The notes beneath the pieces were generated by a model. That model ran no database searches and was not told the origin of the DNA. It worked only from the letters and a program-made list of their open reading frames with translations. A program made the position numbers and the translations under genes. Positions 51,262 through 59,803 of a DNA stretch of 60,048 nt are shown here, piece by piece. The first letter of the stretch is position 1, and each line of letters starts with the position of its first letter. Origin of the DNA: CADEEV01 sp032127875 (GTDB lineage Bacteria > Acidobacteriota > Vicinamibacteria > Fen-336); contig JAQBHI010000109.1 of assembly GCA_032127875.1 (NCBI GenBank), forward strand, positions 1-60,048, in the 5' to 3' direction.

Positions 51262-52213
51262 GACGGACGTGAAGCGGCTCGAGGGCGAAGCGGCCCCGGA
51301 ATCGACGCCCGGGCGCGACCCTGGTGTGGACATCGGGGCCGCGCTGCGCGAGTCCAACGTTCAACAGATACTGGAGGAGCTCGACCGCGAGCTGGTCGGG
51401 CTGGGGGCGGTGAAGACGCGCATCCGCGAGATCGCCGCCCTGCTGCTCGTGGAACGCCTGCGCAGGCAGGCGGGCCTCGAGGCCGAGGCTCCCGCGCTCC
51501 ACATGTGCTTCACCGGGGGCCCCGGCACAGGGAAGACGACGGTCGGGATGCGGATGGCCAAGATCCTTCACACCCTCGGCTACATCCGCCAGGGCCAACT
51601 GGTCGTGGCGACGCGTGACGATCTGGTCGGGCAATACGTGGGGCACACGGCGCCCAAGACCAAGGAGGTCCTGAAGCGAGCCATGGGAGGCGTGCTGTTC
51701 ATCGACGAGGCCTACTACCTGTACCGCCCCGAGAACGAGCGCGACTATGGCCAGGAAGCCATCGAGATGATGCTGCTCGTCATGGAGGAGCGACGCGACG
51801 ACCTGGTGGTGATCCTGGCCGGCTACCCGGATCGCATGGAGACATTCTTCGAATCGAATCCCGGTGTTCGCTCGCGCATCGCCCACCATATCGACTTTCC
51901 CGACTACACCCACGAAGAACTGATGTCGATCGCGGACCTGATGATGGAGCGTCAGATGTACGCTTTTGGCGGGGAGTCGCGCGAGGTCTTCGCGGACTAT
52001 TTGCGCAGACGCATCGACCAACCACACTTCGCCAACGCTCGCAGTGTCCGCAACGCCCTTGATCGCCTCAAGCTTCGTCAGGCCGACCGCCTGGTCCGGC
52101 AGGGTGGGCGGGTTCCTCGCGAGGAGCTGATGCGCATCGACGTTGCCGACATCCTCCGGAGTCGCGTCTTCGAGGACGCCGCCGCTCCGCCCGCCGGCGA
52201 TAAGGAGTCGTGA
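51251..52213 (+). CDS. cbbX: Red-type RuBisCO activase CbbX
   Basis: The 320-residue AAA+ protein starts at GTG 51251 within cbbS. It has ELDRELVGLGAVKTRIREIA, Walker A GGPGTGKTT, the pore-loop region RQGQLVVATRDDLVGQYVGH and Walker B GGVLFIDEAYYLYRP, followed by the sensor and arginine-finger regions (NPGVRSRIAHHIDFPDY). CbbX hexamers, activated by RuBP, pull the RuBisCO large-subunit C-terminus through the pore to release inhibitory sugar phosphates. The red-type large subunit and this activase match. Confidence 0.97.
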   Translation: MSTETDVKRLEGEAAPESTPGRDPGVDIGAALRESNVQQILEELDRELVGLGAVKTRIREIAALLLVERLRRQAGLEAEAPALHMCFTGGPGTGKTTVGMRMAKILHTLGYIRQGQLVVATRDDLVGQYVGHTAPKTKEVLKRAMGGVLFIDEAYYLYRPENERDYGQEAIEMMLLVMEERRDDLVVILAGYPDRMETFFESNPGVRSRIAHHIDFPDYTHEELMSIADLMMERQMYAFGGESREVFADYLRRRIDQPHFANARSVRNALDRLKLRQADRLVRQGGRVPREELMRIDVADILRSRVFEDAAAPPAGDKES

Positions 52214-53217
52214 TGAAAGGACAGAGGCCCATCCTCCTGGGCATCGTCGGTGACAGCGCGGCCGGCAAGACCACCCTGAGCCGCGGCCTCGTCAACCTCC
52301 TCGGCGCGGAACGGGTCACCCACGTTTGCACCGACGACTACCACAAGCACGACCGTGCGCAGCGGGCGCAACTCGGGATCACACCCCTGCACCCCGATTG
52401 TAACTACCTGGACGTGATGGAGCTGCACTTGGAACGATTGCACTACGGTCAGCCCATCCTCAAGCCGGTCTACGACCACGCCGCCGGGACCCTGGTCCGT
52501 CCCGACTACGTCCTGGCCAGGGAGTTCGTGATCGTCGAGGGCCTCCTGGGGTTCCACACGGCGACCATGCGCCAGTTCTTCGACGTCAAGGTGTTCCTGG
52601 ATCCACCGGAGGACCTGCGTTGGGCCTGGAAGGTCAAGCGTGACACCACCAAGCGCGGCTACAAGCCAGAGGAAGTTCAGGCGGAGAGGCAGCGACGCGA
52701 AGCCGATTCGCAGGCTTTTATCCGGCCACAGCGCGAACACGCCGACATGGTGGTGCGCTTTGGTCCATCCGGTGGCGTCGCCGCGGACGAGGTGGAGCCA
52801 GGGCTCGACGCTCGGCTCGTGCTGCGCCCGACCATCAACCATCCCGATCTGAGCTATCTGCTCGAGAAGGAGGGTGACGCCACCCCCGGCATCCGCCTTG
52901 AGCTCGGCCGGGACCAGGGCCGTCCGGCGGACATTCTCGAGATCGCCGGCACTGTGACCGCCGAACATGCTGCCGAGCTGGAGGATGCTGTCTGGCAGCA
53001 CGCAACGGACCTGCGACCGATTGGCGCCGAGAAGTTCGGCGCCTACCAGGACCGCAGCGAGACGCGACACAGCCAGACGCTCGCCCTCACGCAGTTGCTG
53101 GTCGCTTACCATCTGTTGCGCAAGTACGGCGACGTCTCGCAGGTGCCGTTCGCCCCCCCGGTTGCGGCCCTCAGCCGGGTGAAGTCGGCGCAGCTGCCGG
53201 CCACTCAGGGCCGATAG
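52213..53217 (+). CDS. Phosphoribulokinase
   Basis: The 334-residue protein starts at ATG 52213 with AAGGAG 5 nt upstream; its first base is shared with the cbbX TGA. The N-terminal P-loop is GIVGDSAAGKTTLSRGLV, followed by CTDDYHKHDRAQR, PVYDHAAGTLVRPD, VIVEGLLGFHTATMRQFFDV and VFLDPPEDLRWAWKVKRDT. It makes ribulose 1,5-bisphosphate from ribulose 5-phosphate. The ITPLHPDCNYLDVM and PEDLRWAWKVKRD segments are closer to the class II (cyanobacterial-like) group than to the shorter proteobacterial CbbP. It lies directly in the RuBisCO operon, confirming a Calvin cycle rather than a salvage role. Confidence 0.95.
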   Translation: MKGQRPILLGIVGDSAAGKTTLSRGLVNLLGAERVTHVCTDDYHKHDRAQRAQLGITPLHPDCNYLDVMELHLERLHYGQPILKPVYDHAAGTLVRPDYVLAREFVIVEGLLGFHTATMRQFFDVKVFLDPPEDLRWAWKVKRDTTKRGYKPEEVQAERQRREADSQAFIRPQREHADMVVRFGPSGGVAADEVEPGLDARLVLRPTINHPDLSYLLEKEGDATPGIRLELGRDQGRPADILEIAGTVTAEHAAELEDAVWQHATDLRPIGAEKFGAYQDRSETRHSQTLALTQLLVAYHLLRKYGDVSQVPFAPPVAALSRVKSAQLPATQGR

Positions 53218-53226
53218 GAACGACCG

Positions 53227-55344
53227 ATGACCCGATCGCCCGTCGTCCCCCCCGCTGGGAACCGCCCCACCACTGGAGCGCGCGGCGTCGCCCTGTCCGC
53301 AGATGCCAGGGCCGATTCGTTCCTGGCCGTGGCCCGCACCCTCCGGGGACTGGCCATGGATGCCGTGCAAAAGGCCAACTCCGGTCACCCCGGGATGCCC
53401 ATGGGCATGGCCGACGTGGCCGCGGTGCTCTGGACGCGGTTCCTGAAGCACAACCCTGCGGATCCCGAGTGGCCCGACCGAGACCGTTTCGTGCTCTCGG
53501 CCGGCCACGGCAGCATGCTTCTGTATGCGCTGCTGCACCTCAGCGGTTACGATCTGCCGCTCGTGGAACTGGAGGCTTTCCGGCAGTGGGGAAGCCGCAC
53601 GCCCGGGCATCCCGAGCACGGCCTCACCGCGGGAGTCGAGACGACCACCGGCCCGCTCGGTCAGGGAATCGGCAATGCGGTGGGCATGGCGATCGCCGAA
53701 CGCTGGCTGGCCGCCCGCTTCAACCGGACCGGGTTCGAAATCGTGGATCACTTCACATACGTCGTCGCCAGCGACGGCGACATGATGGAAGGGGTTTCCC
53801 ACGAAGCCTGCGCCCTGGCGGGGCACCTTGGCCTAGGCAAGCTGATCGTGCTGTATGACGACAACGGCATCAGCATCGACGGCCCGACGTCCCTCTCGTT
53901 CACCGAGGACGTTGCCGCGCGCTTTGCCGCCTACGCTTGGCACGTGCAGCCGGTCGACGGCCACGACACTGCCGCGGTGGAGGCGGCCATCAATGCCGCT
54001 CGAGCCGAAAGCGGTCGGCCGTCACTGATCGCCTGCAAGACGCACATCGGCTACGGCAGCCCCAATCGCCAGGATACGGCCAAGGCCCACGGTGAGCCAC
54101 TTGGTGTCGACGAGGTGCGGCTTGCGAAACAGCGCCTGGGCCTCGACCCGGACGCGAGCTTCCACGTCCCCGACGAGGCGCGGGCCTGCTTGCGGGAAAA
54201 CGCGACTGCGGGAGCACTGCATCAGGGGCAATGGCAAGCGTTGCTTGCCCGCTACGCGCAGGCTCATCCCGGCCTGGCCGATGCCTTCGCGCGCGCCATG
54301 CAGGGTGAGCTGCCGGAGGGCTGGGACCGCGAGCTGCCGGTCTTCCCGCCCGACAAGCCCATTGCCACGCGCGCGGCCTCGGGCGCCGCGCTCGATGTCC
54401 TCGCGGCTCGGGTTCCGAGCTTGATCGGAGGTTCGGCCGACCTCACCCCATCCAACAACACACTGCCGAAGGCCGAGGCCTCGCTCACGCGAGACGACTT
54501 CTCCGGCCGCTACATCCGCTTCGGGGTGCGCGAGCACGGCATGGGAAGCATCCTCAACGGTCTCGCCTTGCACCGCGGGACGCGGCCCTACGGGGGAACG
54601 TTCCTGATCTTCTCCGACTACATGAGGCCGGCGATCCGCCTGGCGGCGCTCATGGAACTGCCCGTGGTCTACGTCTTCACGCACGACAGCATCGGGCTTG
54701 GCGAAGACGGCCCGACACACCAGCCCATCGAGCAGCTGAGCGCGCTGCGGGCAATTCCGAATCTCGTCGTCTTCCGCCCCGCAGACGCCGCCGAGACCTT
54801 GGTGGGCTGGCGGGCCGCGCTGCTGCGGAGAAACGGGCCGACGGCGCTCATCCTCACGCGCCAGGCGCTTCCCGTGCTCGATCGCACGCGCTACGCGCCT
54901 GCCGAGGGGGCGATGCGGGGCGCCTACATCCTGGCCGACGCGCCCGACCCCGAGCTGATTCTGCTCGCCACCGGTTCCGAGATCCCCATCGCGCTCGAGG
55001 CACAAGCCCTGCTGGGCGCGGAACAGCTTCGCGCGCGAGTGGTCTCGATGCCGTCGATGGAGCTGTTCGAGGCGCAGCCGGCGGCGTACCGCGAGTCGGT
55101 GCTCCCGAAGGCGCTGCGCGCGCGGGTGGCGGTGGAGGCAGGCGCGACGCTCGCCTGGGGTTGCCACGTGGGACTGGACGGCGCTGTCGTCGGACTCGAT
55201 CGGTTCGGTGCTTCGGCGCCGTATCAGACGCTCTATCGCGAGTTGGGCGTGACGGCGCAGGCAGTCGTGCAGGCCGCCCGTCGCGTGCTCGCGTCGAATG
55301 CACGGCGAGACTCGACGCGCGCTCGAGGAGGAGACGAGAAATGA
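53227..55344 (+). CDS. tkt: Transketolase
   Basis: The 705-residue ThDP enzyme carries an unusual 30-residue N-terminal extension (Pro/Ala-rich) before RTLRGLAMDAVQKANSGHPG. The diagnostic features are SGHPGMPMGMADVAAVLW, GPLGQGIGNAVGMAIAE, the ThDP/metal motif GDGDMMEGVSHE (here SDGDMMEGVSHEA), THIGYGSPNRQDTAKAHG, FGVREHGMGSILNGLALH and DSIGLGEDGPTHQPIEQ. It transfers two-carbon units in the regenerative phase of the Calvin cycle and in the pentose phosphate pathway. The start has AGGAACG upstream, 9 nt after prk. It is coupled to tal by an ATGA overlap. Confidence 0.97.
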   Translation: MTRSPVVPPAGNRPTTGARGVALSADARADSFLAVARTLRGLAMDAVQKANSGHPGMPMGMADVAAVLWTRFLKHNPADPEWPDRDRFVLSAGHGSMLLYALLHLSGYDLPLVELEAFRQWGSRTPGHPEHGLTAGVETTTGPLGQGIGNAVGMAIAERWLAARFNRTGFEIVDHFTYVVASDGDMMEGVSHEACALAGHLGLGKLIVLYDDNGISIDGPTSLSFTEDVAARFAAYAWHVQPVDGHDTAAVEAAINAARAESGRPSLIACKTHIGYGSPNRQDTAKAHGEPLGVDEVRLAKQRLGLDPDASFHVPDEARACLRENATAGALHQGQWQALLARYAQAHPGLADAFARAMQGELPEGWDRELPVFPPDKPIATRAASGAALDVLAARVPSLIGGSADLTPSNNTLPKAEASLTRDDFSGRYIRFGVREHGMGSILNGLALHRGTRPYGGTFLIFSDYMRPAIRLAALMELPVVYVFTHDSIGLGEDGPTHQPIEQLSALRAIPNLVVFRPADAAETLVGWRAALLRRNGPTALILTRQALPVLDRTRYAPAEGAMRGAYILADAPDPELILLATGSEIPIALEAQALLGAEQLRARVVSMPSMELFEAQPAAYRESVLPKALRARVAVEAGATLAWGCHVGLDGAVVGLDRFGASAPYQTLYRELGVTAQAVVQAARRVLASNARRDSTRARGGDEK

Positions 55345-56498
55345 CAGCGACAGCGAATCCGCTGCTGCAGGTGAAAGAACTCGGCCAGTCTCTCTGGCTC
55401 GACAGCATCCGTCGCGGGCACATCCTCTCCGGTGCGCTGAAGGGGCTGATCGAAGCGGACGGTATCAGCGGTGAGACGAGCAATCCCGCCATTTTCGAGA
55501 AGGCCATAGGTGGTTCCGGCGACTATGCTGAGGCCATCCGCCAGCTCGCGACGCGGGGCCAGAGCGCGCTCGAGATCTACGAAACACTGGCTGTCGAAGA
55601 CGTGAGGATGGCGGCGGATGCCTTCCTGCCCGTTTACGAGCAGACGCAGGGACGCGACGGCTTCGTGAGCCTGGAGGTCTCGCCGCACCTGGCGCACGAC
55701 AGGGCCGGCACCGTGACGGAGGCGCGACGTCTGTTCGAGTGGGTGGGCCGCCCCAACTTGATGATCAAGATCCCGGGAACGCCTGAAGGTCTTCCAGCCA
55801 TCGAGGCATGCCTCGACGAAGGCATCAACGTCAACATCACGCTGCTCTTCGCGGTGCCGACCTACGAGGCTGTCGCCTGGGCCTATCTGCGCGCCCTGGA
55901 GCGCCGGGCGGCCGCAGGCAAGCCGATCCACAGGATCGCGTCGGTGGCGAGCTTCTTCGTGAGCCGGATCGATACGCTCGTGGACAGCCAGCTCGAGGCC
56001 AAGGCCCGAGCCGGCGGCGACCCCGCCGCTTGCGAGCGCCTGCGCGGCAGGGCCGCGATCGCCAATGCCAAAAGGGCCTACTCACGCTTCCGGCAGATCT
56101 TCGCTGGGGCCCGCTTCGCCGCCCTCGAGGCAAAGGGCGCGCGGGTACAGCGTCCGCTGTGGGCGAGCACCAGCGCCAAGGATCCCCGCTATCGCGATGT
56201 TGTGTACGTGGAGAGCCTGATCGGGCCCGACACCGTGAACACGTTGCCGCTCGAAACGATCGACGCGTTCCGAGATCACGGGCGCGCACGCCCCAGCCTC
56301 GAGGACCAGGTGGACGTCGCCGAGGGCGCGTTGCGCGAACTGGCCGAAACAGGACTCTCCCTGGATGCCGTCACCGAGCAGTTGCTGGCAGAGGGCCTGC
56401 GGAAATTCGCGGAGCCCTTCGATAAATTGCTGGGGAGCATCGATGCCCAGCGCCCGCGGCCGCCGGTCAGTCTCGAGGCGGGCGTCGCCGGACAATGA
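55341..56498 (+). CDS. tal: Transaldolase
   Basis: The 385-residue TIM-barrel enzyme starts at an ATG overlapping the tkt stop. It shows LKGLIEADGISGETSNPAIF, SLEVSPHLAHDRAGTV, the Schiff-base Lys in NLMIKIPGTPEGLPAIEA, VNITLLFAVPTYEAVA and IGPDTVNTLPLETIDAF. The length fits the 360-380-residue transaldolase type also found in actinobacteria and cyanobacteria. It exchanges dihydroxyacetone units between sugar phosphates. In a Calvin operon it joins carbon fixation to the pentose phosphate pathway. It is the last gene before the convergent lipoprotein gene, 30 nt away. Confidence 0.95.
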   Translation: MTATANPLLQVKELGQSLWLDSIRRGHILSGALKGLIEADGISGETSNPAIFEKAIGGSGDYAEAIRQLATRGQSALEIYETLAVEDVRMAADAFLPVYEQTQGRDGFVSLEVSPHLAHDRAGTVTEARRLFEWVGRPNLMIKIPGTPEGLPAIEACLDEGINVNITLLFAVPTYEAVAWAYLRALERRAAAGKPIHRIASVASFFVSRIDTLVDSQLEAKARAGGDPAACERLRGRAAIANAKRAYSRFRQIFAGARFAALEAKGARVQRPLWASTSAKDPRYRDVVYVESLIGPDTVNTLPLETIDAFRDHGRARPSLEDQVDVAEGALRELAETGLSLDAVTEQLLAEGLRKFAEPFDKLLGSIDAQRPRPPVSLEAGVAGQ

Positions 56499-56528
56499 GC
56501 TGGCAGTACGACTGGCCGGGCTTGTCGA

Positions 56529-57620
56529 TCAACGCGCCAGCCAGCGCGGGGAGTCGAGCCGGAAGCCTGCTGCCAATGACAGCATCGTGACGCGCCCGGA
56601 GCCGTCCGCGTTGATGCGCACCAGGCTCGGCACGTCCGTGGCCGGGTCGATCTCCGCGAACACGATCGTGCCATCGGGCCCCCAGTCCGGGGCTCCGCGC
56701 CAGGCGGCCCCGGTGGCGAGGCTGCGCAGGTTCGAGCCGTCGGCGTCGATCGCAAGGATGTCCCAGTTGCCCTGGCCAGCGTTCCCCGTGGCGCTCAGAC
56801 GCCGAAAAACGATCGCCGTCGTGTTCGGGGAGAAATCGGGATCGGCGTCCGAGCCGACCACGTAGGGCGTGCCCGGGAGCGGCGCGGAGCCCGCTCCGCC
56901 GCTCGTCACCGGGAACAACGCCGTCTGGTTCTGGAAGATCCAGATCTGGCCCTTGCCGTCTGCGGCGATTCGCTCGTAGCAGGCGACGCTGCCGCTGGGA
57001 TCGATCCGTGGCCGACGTTCGCGAATGCTCCGGTCGCATGCCGGGGTCGAGCCATCGGCGGCAAGCGGACAGCTGAGGTTGCGCGTCTGCTGCAGATTGT
57101 CGGCGGTGGGGCGCACGGGGTTGGTGCGGAACAGGTCTTCGCCGCCGCTGCCGAGCGCGCTGTAGACGAGCAGATCGGCGTTGGGAGACCAGTCCATGCC
57201 GCTGACCTGCTGCGATGCCTCGACCAGGACGGCCGTGGCCTGCCGGGTGAGATCCACGTAGACGAGTGACTCGCCGTCCTCCGCAGAGAGGACGCCGTCG
57301 CCGTTCGTGTCCTGATCGCGCAGGCGCAGGATCCCGCGCTGCCGGTCGGGGGCGAGCGTCGCCTCGATCGCATCGCACAGGCGCCCGTTGTCGTTGCAGA
57401 ACGTGAGGCGCGTCAGGCTGGCCCCGGAGCTGCTCACGGAGAACATCTCCCGACCCTGGCCTGGCGCGCTGGCCCAGCCGTTGGCGGTGAACACGAGCGA
57501 CGCGTCGGCGCTCGGCGGCCGGGTCGCAATCTGGTCGGCGAACGGGTTCGGGTAGTCCTTGTTGCAGCCGCCAAGCAGCGTGAGGAGGAGGGTGGCAGTC
57601 GCGGGGGAGCGGGACCGCAT
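56529..57620 (-). CDS. PD40/TolB-like beta-propeller lipoprotein with EF-hand-type loop
   Basis: The 363-residue protein has a lipoprotein signal (ATATLLLTLLGGC, lipobox LGGC, Cys19). The body contains PD40-type blades: ASLVFTANGWASAPGQGREM, VSGMDWSPNADLLVYSALG, RRPRIDPSGSVACYERIA, DPDFSPNTTAIVFRRL and GAPDWGPDGTIVFAEID. A Ca2+-binding-type loop DTNGDGVLSAED (104-115) is inserted in an early blade. PD40 repeats occur in TolB and in many exported proteins of unknown role. It is transcribed alone and divergently from the thiolase operon. Envelope attachment is probable; the function is unknown. Confidence 0.75.
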   Translation of the reverse strand: MRSRSPATATLLLTLLGGCNKDYPNPFADQIATRPPSADASLVFTANGWASAPGQGREMFSVSSSGASLTRLTFCNDNGRLCDAIEATLAPDRQRGILRLRDQDTNGDGVLSAEDGESLVYVDLTRQATAVLVEASQQVSGMDWSPNADLLVYSALGSGGEDLFRTNPVRPTADNLQQTRNLSCPLAADGSTPACDRSIRERRPRIDPSGSVACYERIAADGKGQIWIFQNQTALFPVTSGGAGSAPLPGTPYVVGSDADPDFSPNTTAIVFRRLSATGNAGQGNWDILAIDADGSNLRSLATGAAWRGAPDWGPDGTIVFAEIDPATDVPSLVRINADGSGRVTMLSLAAGFRLDSPRWLAR

Positions 57621-57629
57621 GGCTAGATA

Positions 57630-57662
57630 GCGAGACTAACCCCCCGTCTCGCGTCCGGTCAA
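57630..57662 (-). promoter_or_regulatory. Lipoprotein-gene promoter overlapping an inverted repeat
   Basis: On the minus strand TTGACC (57662-57657) and TAGTCT (57638-57633) are spaced by 18 bp; the -10 ends 12 nt before the ATG at 57620. The inverted repeat GCGAGAC-N9-GTCTCGC (57630-57652) covers the -10 and most of the spacer, and ends about 30 bp upstream of the thiolase -10. It could be an operator controlling both directions. Confidence 0.5.
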
Positions 57663-57679
57663 GCAAACCCCGGGAAGGG

Positions 57680-57685
57680 TATAAT
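57680..57685 (+). promoter_or_regulatory. -10 box of the thiolase operon
   Basis: A perfect TATAAT at 57680-57685; the best -35 at 16-17 bp (GGTCAA/GTCAAG, 57657-57663) is weak, so activation by a regulator is plausible. The predicted start near 57692 leaves a leader of about 41 nt to the ATG at 57733, with GAGG about 10 nt before it. Confidence 0.5.
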
Positions 57686-57732
57686 CGACGGTCTTTGCGT
57701 CCGCTCGAATCGGGTGCACGAGGTCATCGAGA

Positions 57733-58917
57733 ATGAACGAAGAGGTCGTGATCGTGGGCGGGGCGCGTACGCCCATGCTCGACTACGTCGGCGCCTTCAA
57801 GGACGTCTCCGCCCTGGAGCTGGGCGGCTTCGCGGCGCGGGCGGCCCTGGAGCGCTCGGGCGTCCGCCCCGAGTGGGTCGAGCACGTGGTGATGGGGAAC
57901 GCGCTGCAGACCTCGGGCGATGCGATCTACGGCGCGCGCCACGTCTCGCTCAAGGCGGGAGTGCCGATCGAAACGCCTGCGCTCACCGTGAACCGCCTCT
58001 GCGGCTCGGGCATCCAGTCGGTGGTGAGCGCCGCGCAAATGATCCGCCTGGGTGAAGCGCGCCTCGCGATCGCTGGCGGCATGGAGAACATGACCCAGGC
58101 GCCTCACGTGATCCGTGGTGCCCGCGCCGGTTTTGCTCTTGGCCAGGGCAAGCTCGAGGACTCGCTGATGGTCGCGCTGCTCGACACGCACTGCGGCCTG
58201 TACATGGCCCAGACTTCGGACAACCTGGCCCGCCGAAACGCCATCAGCCGCGAGCAGATGGATGCCTACGCGCTGCGCAGTCAGCAGGCCGCCGCGGGGG
58301 CGCAGGCGCGCGGCGTCTATAAAGAGGAAATCATCGCGGTTGAGGTGGCGCAGGGCAAAAAGACGGTCCGGGTCGAGGCCGACGATCATCTGCGGCCCGA
58401 CACCACTCTCGAGGGCCTGGCGGCGCTGCGACCGGCCTTCGGCAAGGACGGCCTGGTCACGGCCGGCAACGCCAGCGGAATCGTCGACGGCGCCGCCGCG
58501 CTCGTCGTCGCCAGCCGCGACGAGGCCAAGGCCCGCGGCCTGAAGCCGCTCGCGCGGCTGGTGGCCTGGGGCATCGCTGGCGTGCCGCCGGAGATCATGG
58601 GCATCGGGCCCGTGCCGGCCACGAAGAAGGCGCTGACGGCGGCCGGCCTGTCGCTCGAGGACATGGATCTGATCGAGGTGAACGAGGCGTTCGCAGGTCA
58701 GTACCTGGCCGTCGAGAAGGAGCTGGGGTTCGAGCGTGAGAAGGCCAACGTCAACGGTGGCGCGATCGCGCTCGGGCATCCCCTGGGCGCCACGGGCACC
58801 CGGCTGCTGCTGACACTGGCCCTGGAGCTTCGCCGTCGCAAGGGGACCTACGGTCTCGCCACGGCTTGCATCGGCGGCGGGCAGGGCATCGCCATGATCA
58901 TCAAGCGAGAGGACTAG
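57733..58917 (+). CDS. Acetyl-CoA C-acetyltransferase (thiolase)
   Basis: The 394-residue thiolase has the nucleophile Cys90 in NRLCGSGIQSVVSAAQMI, IAGGMENMTQAPHV, VNEAFAGQYLAVEKEL, GGAIALGHPLGATGTRL with the catalytic His, and Cys379 in CIGGGQGIAMI. It condenses two acetyl-CoA or cleaves 3-ketoacyl-CoA. The thiolase-hydroxyacyl-CoA dehydrogenase-enoyl-CoA hydratase order indicates short-chain acyl-CoA metabolism, run as beta-oxidation, butyrate-type degradation or polyhydroxybutyrate precursor formation. The direction cannot be told from sequence. Confidence 0.95.
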   Translation: MNEEVVIVGGARTPMLDYVGAFKDVSALELGGFAARAALERSGVRPEWVEHVVMGNALQTSGDAIYGARHVSLKAGVPIETPALTVNRLCGSGIQSVVSAAQMIRLGEARLAIAGGMENMTQAPHVIRGARAGFALGQGKLEDSLMVALLDTHCGLYMAQTSDNLARRNAISREQMDAYALRSQQAAAGAQARGVYKEEIIAVEVAQGKKTVRVEADDHLRPDTTLEGLAALRPAFGKDGLVTAGNASGIVDGAAALVVASRDEAKARGLKPLARLVAWGIAGVPPEIMGIGPVPATKKALTAAGLSLEDMDLIEVNEAFAGQYLAVEKELGFEREKANVNGGAIALGHPLGATGTRLLLTLALELRRRKGTYGLATACIGGGQGIAMIIKRED

Positions 58918-58918
58918 G

Positions 58919-59803
58919 GTGGCCATCAAGACTGTCGGAGTCGTGGGCTGCGGACTGATGGGCTCGGGAATTGCCCAGGTGGCCGCGGAAGCGGGCTATG
59001 GCGTGATCGTCCGCGAGGTGAGCGACGAGTTCCTGAAAAAGGGCCTCGGCAAGATCGACGCATTTCTGCAAAAAGGCGTCGACAAGGGGAAGCTGACAGC
59101 CGAGCGCCGGGCAGAGGTGCTGGGTCGCCTGACGGGCACGACCCGGCTCGATGATCTCGCGGCCTGCGAGATCGTGATCGAGGCCGTGGTGGAAAGCCTG
59201 GACGCGAAGCGCGCGGTGTACCAGGCGCTCGACAAGGCCTGCCCGGCCCATACCCTGTTCGCCTCGAACACCTCGTCGCTTTCGATCACCGAGATGGCGG
59301 CCACCACCAAGCGCGGCGACCGCTTCGTCGGCCTGCACTTCTTCAACCCCGTGCCGCTCATGAAGCTGGTCGAGGTGGTGCGCTCGCCGATGACCTCGGC
59401 CGCATCCTTCGAGAGCGCGTACGAGTTCGCCAGGACGCTGGGCAAGTCGCCGATTCGGGCCACCGACAAGACCGGCTTCATCGTCAACCGGCTGCTGGTC
59501 CCCTACCTGCTCGACGCGATTCGCGCGCTGGAGGAAGGCGTCGGTTCGATCGAGGACATCGACCGCGGCATGCAACTGGGCTGCGGCCACCCGATGGGTC
59601 CATTGACGCTACTCGACTTCGTGGGCAACGACACGACCTACTACATCGCCAACATCATGTTCGACGAGTTCCGTGAGAAGCGCTTCGCGCCTCCGCCACT
59701 GCTGAAGCGCATGGTCCAGGCCGGCTACAACGGCCGCAAGGCCGGCAAAGGCTTCTACGACTACTCGCAAGACCCACCCAAGCCAACTGGAGGGCTGGTC
59801 TAG
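58919..59803 (+). CDS. 3-hydroxybutyryl-CoA dehydrogenase
   Basis: The 294-residue protein begins VGVVGCGLMGSGIAQVAAEAG, the NAD-binding Rossmann motif of the short 3-hydroxyacyl-CoA dehydrogenases. The catalytic His and neighbours are in RFVGLHFFNPVPLMKLVEVV, with DKTGFIVNRLLVPYLLDAI and GCGHPMGPLTLLDFVGND in the C-terminal helical domain. It oxidises (S)-3-hydroxybutyryl-CoA to acetoacetyl-CoA or the reverse. The single-domain length excludes FadB/FadJ fusions. It starts at GTG 1 nt after the thiolase stop. Confidence 0.94.
   Translation: MAIKTVGVVGCGLMGSGIAQVAAEAGYGVIVREVSDEFLKKGLGKIDAFLQKGVDKGKLTAERRAEVLGRLTGTTRLDDLAACEIVIEAVVESLDAKRAVYQALDKACPAHTLFASNTSSLSITEMAATTKRGDRFVGLHFFNPVPLMKLVEVVRSPMTSAASFESAYEFARTLGKSPIRATDKTGFIVNRLLVPYLLDAIRALEEGVGSIEDIDRGMQLGCGHPMGPLTLLDFVGNDTTYYIANIMFDEFREKRFAPPPLLKRMVQAGYNGRKAGKGFYDYSQDPPKPTGGLV

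Noticed and set aside
57686..57732. Riboswitch in the leader of the thiolase operon, or in other metabolic leaders such as ilvE and lysC
   Set aside because: The leaders are 0-45 nt long, too short for known amino-acid, cofactor or acyl-CoA-related riboswitches, and no known core motifs are visible.
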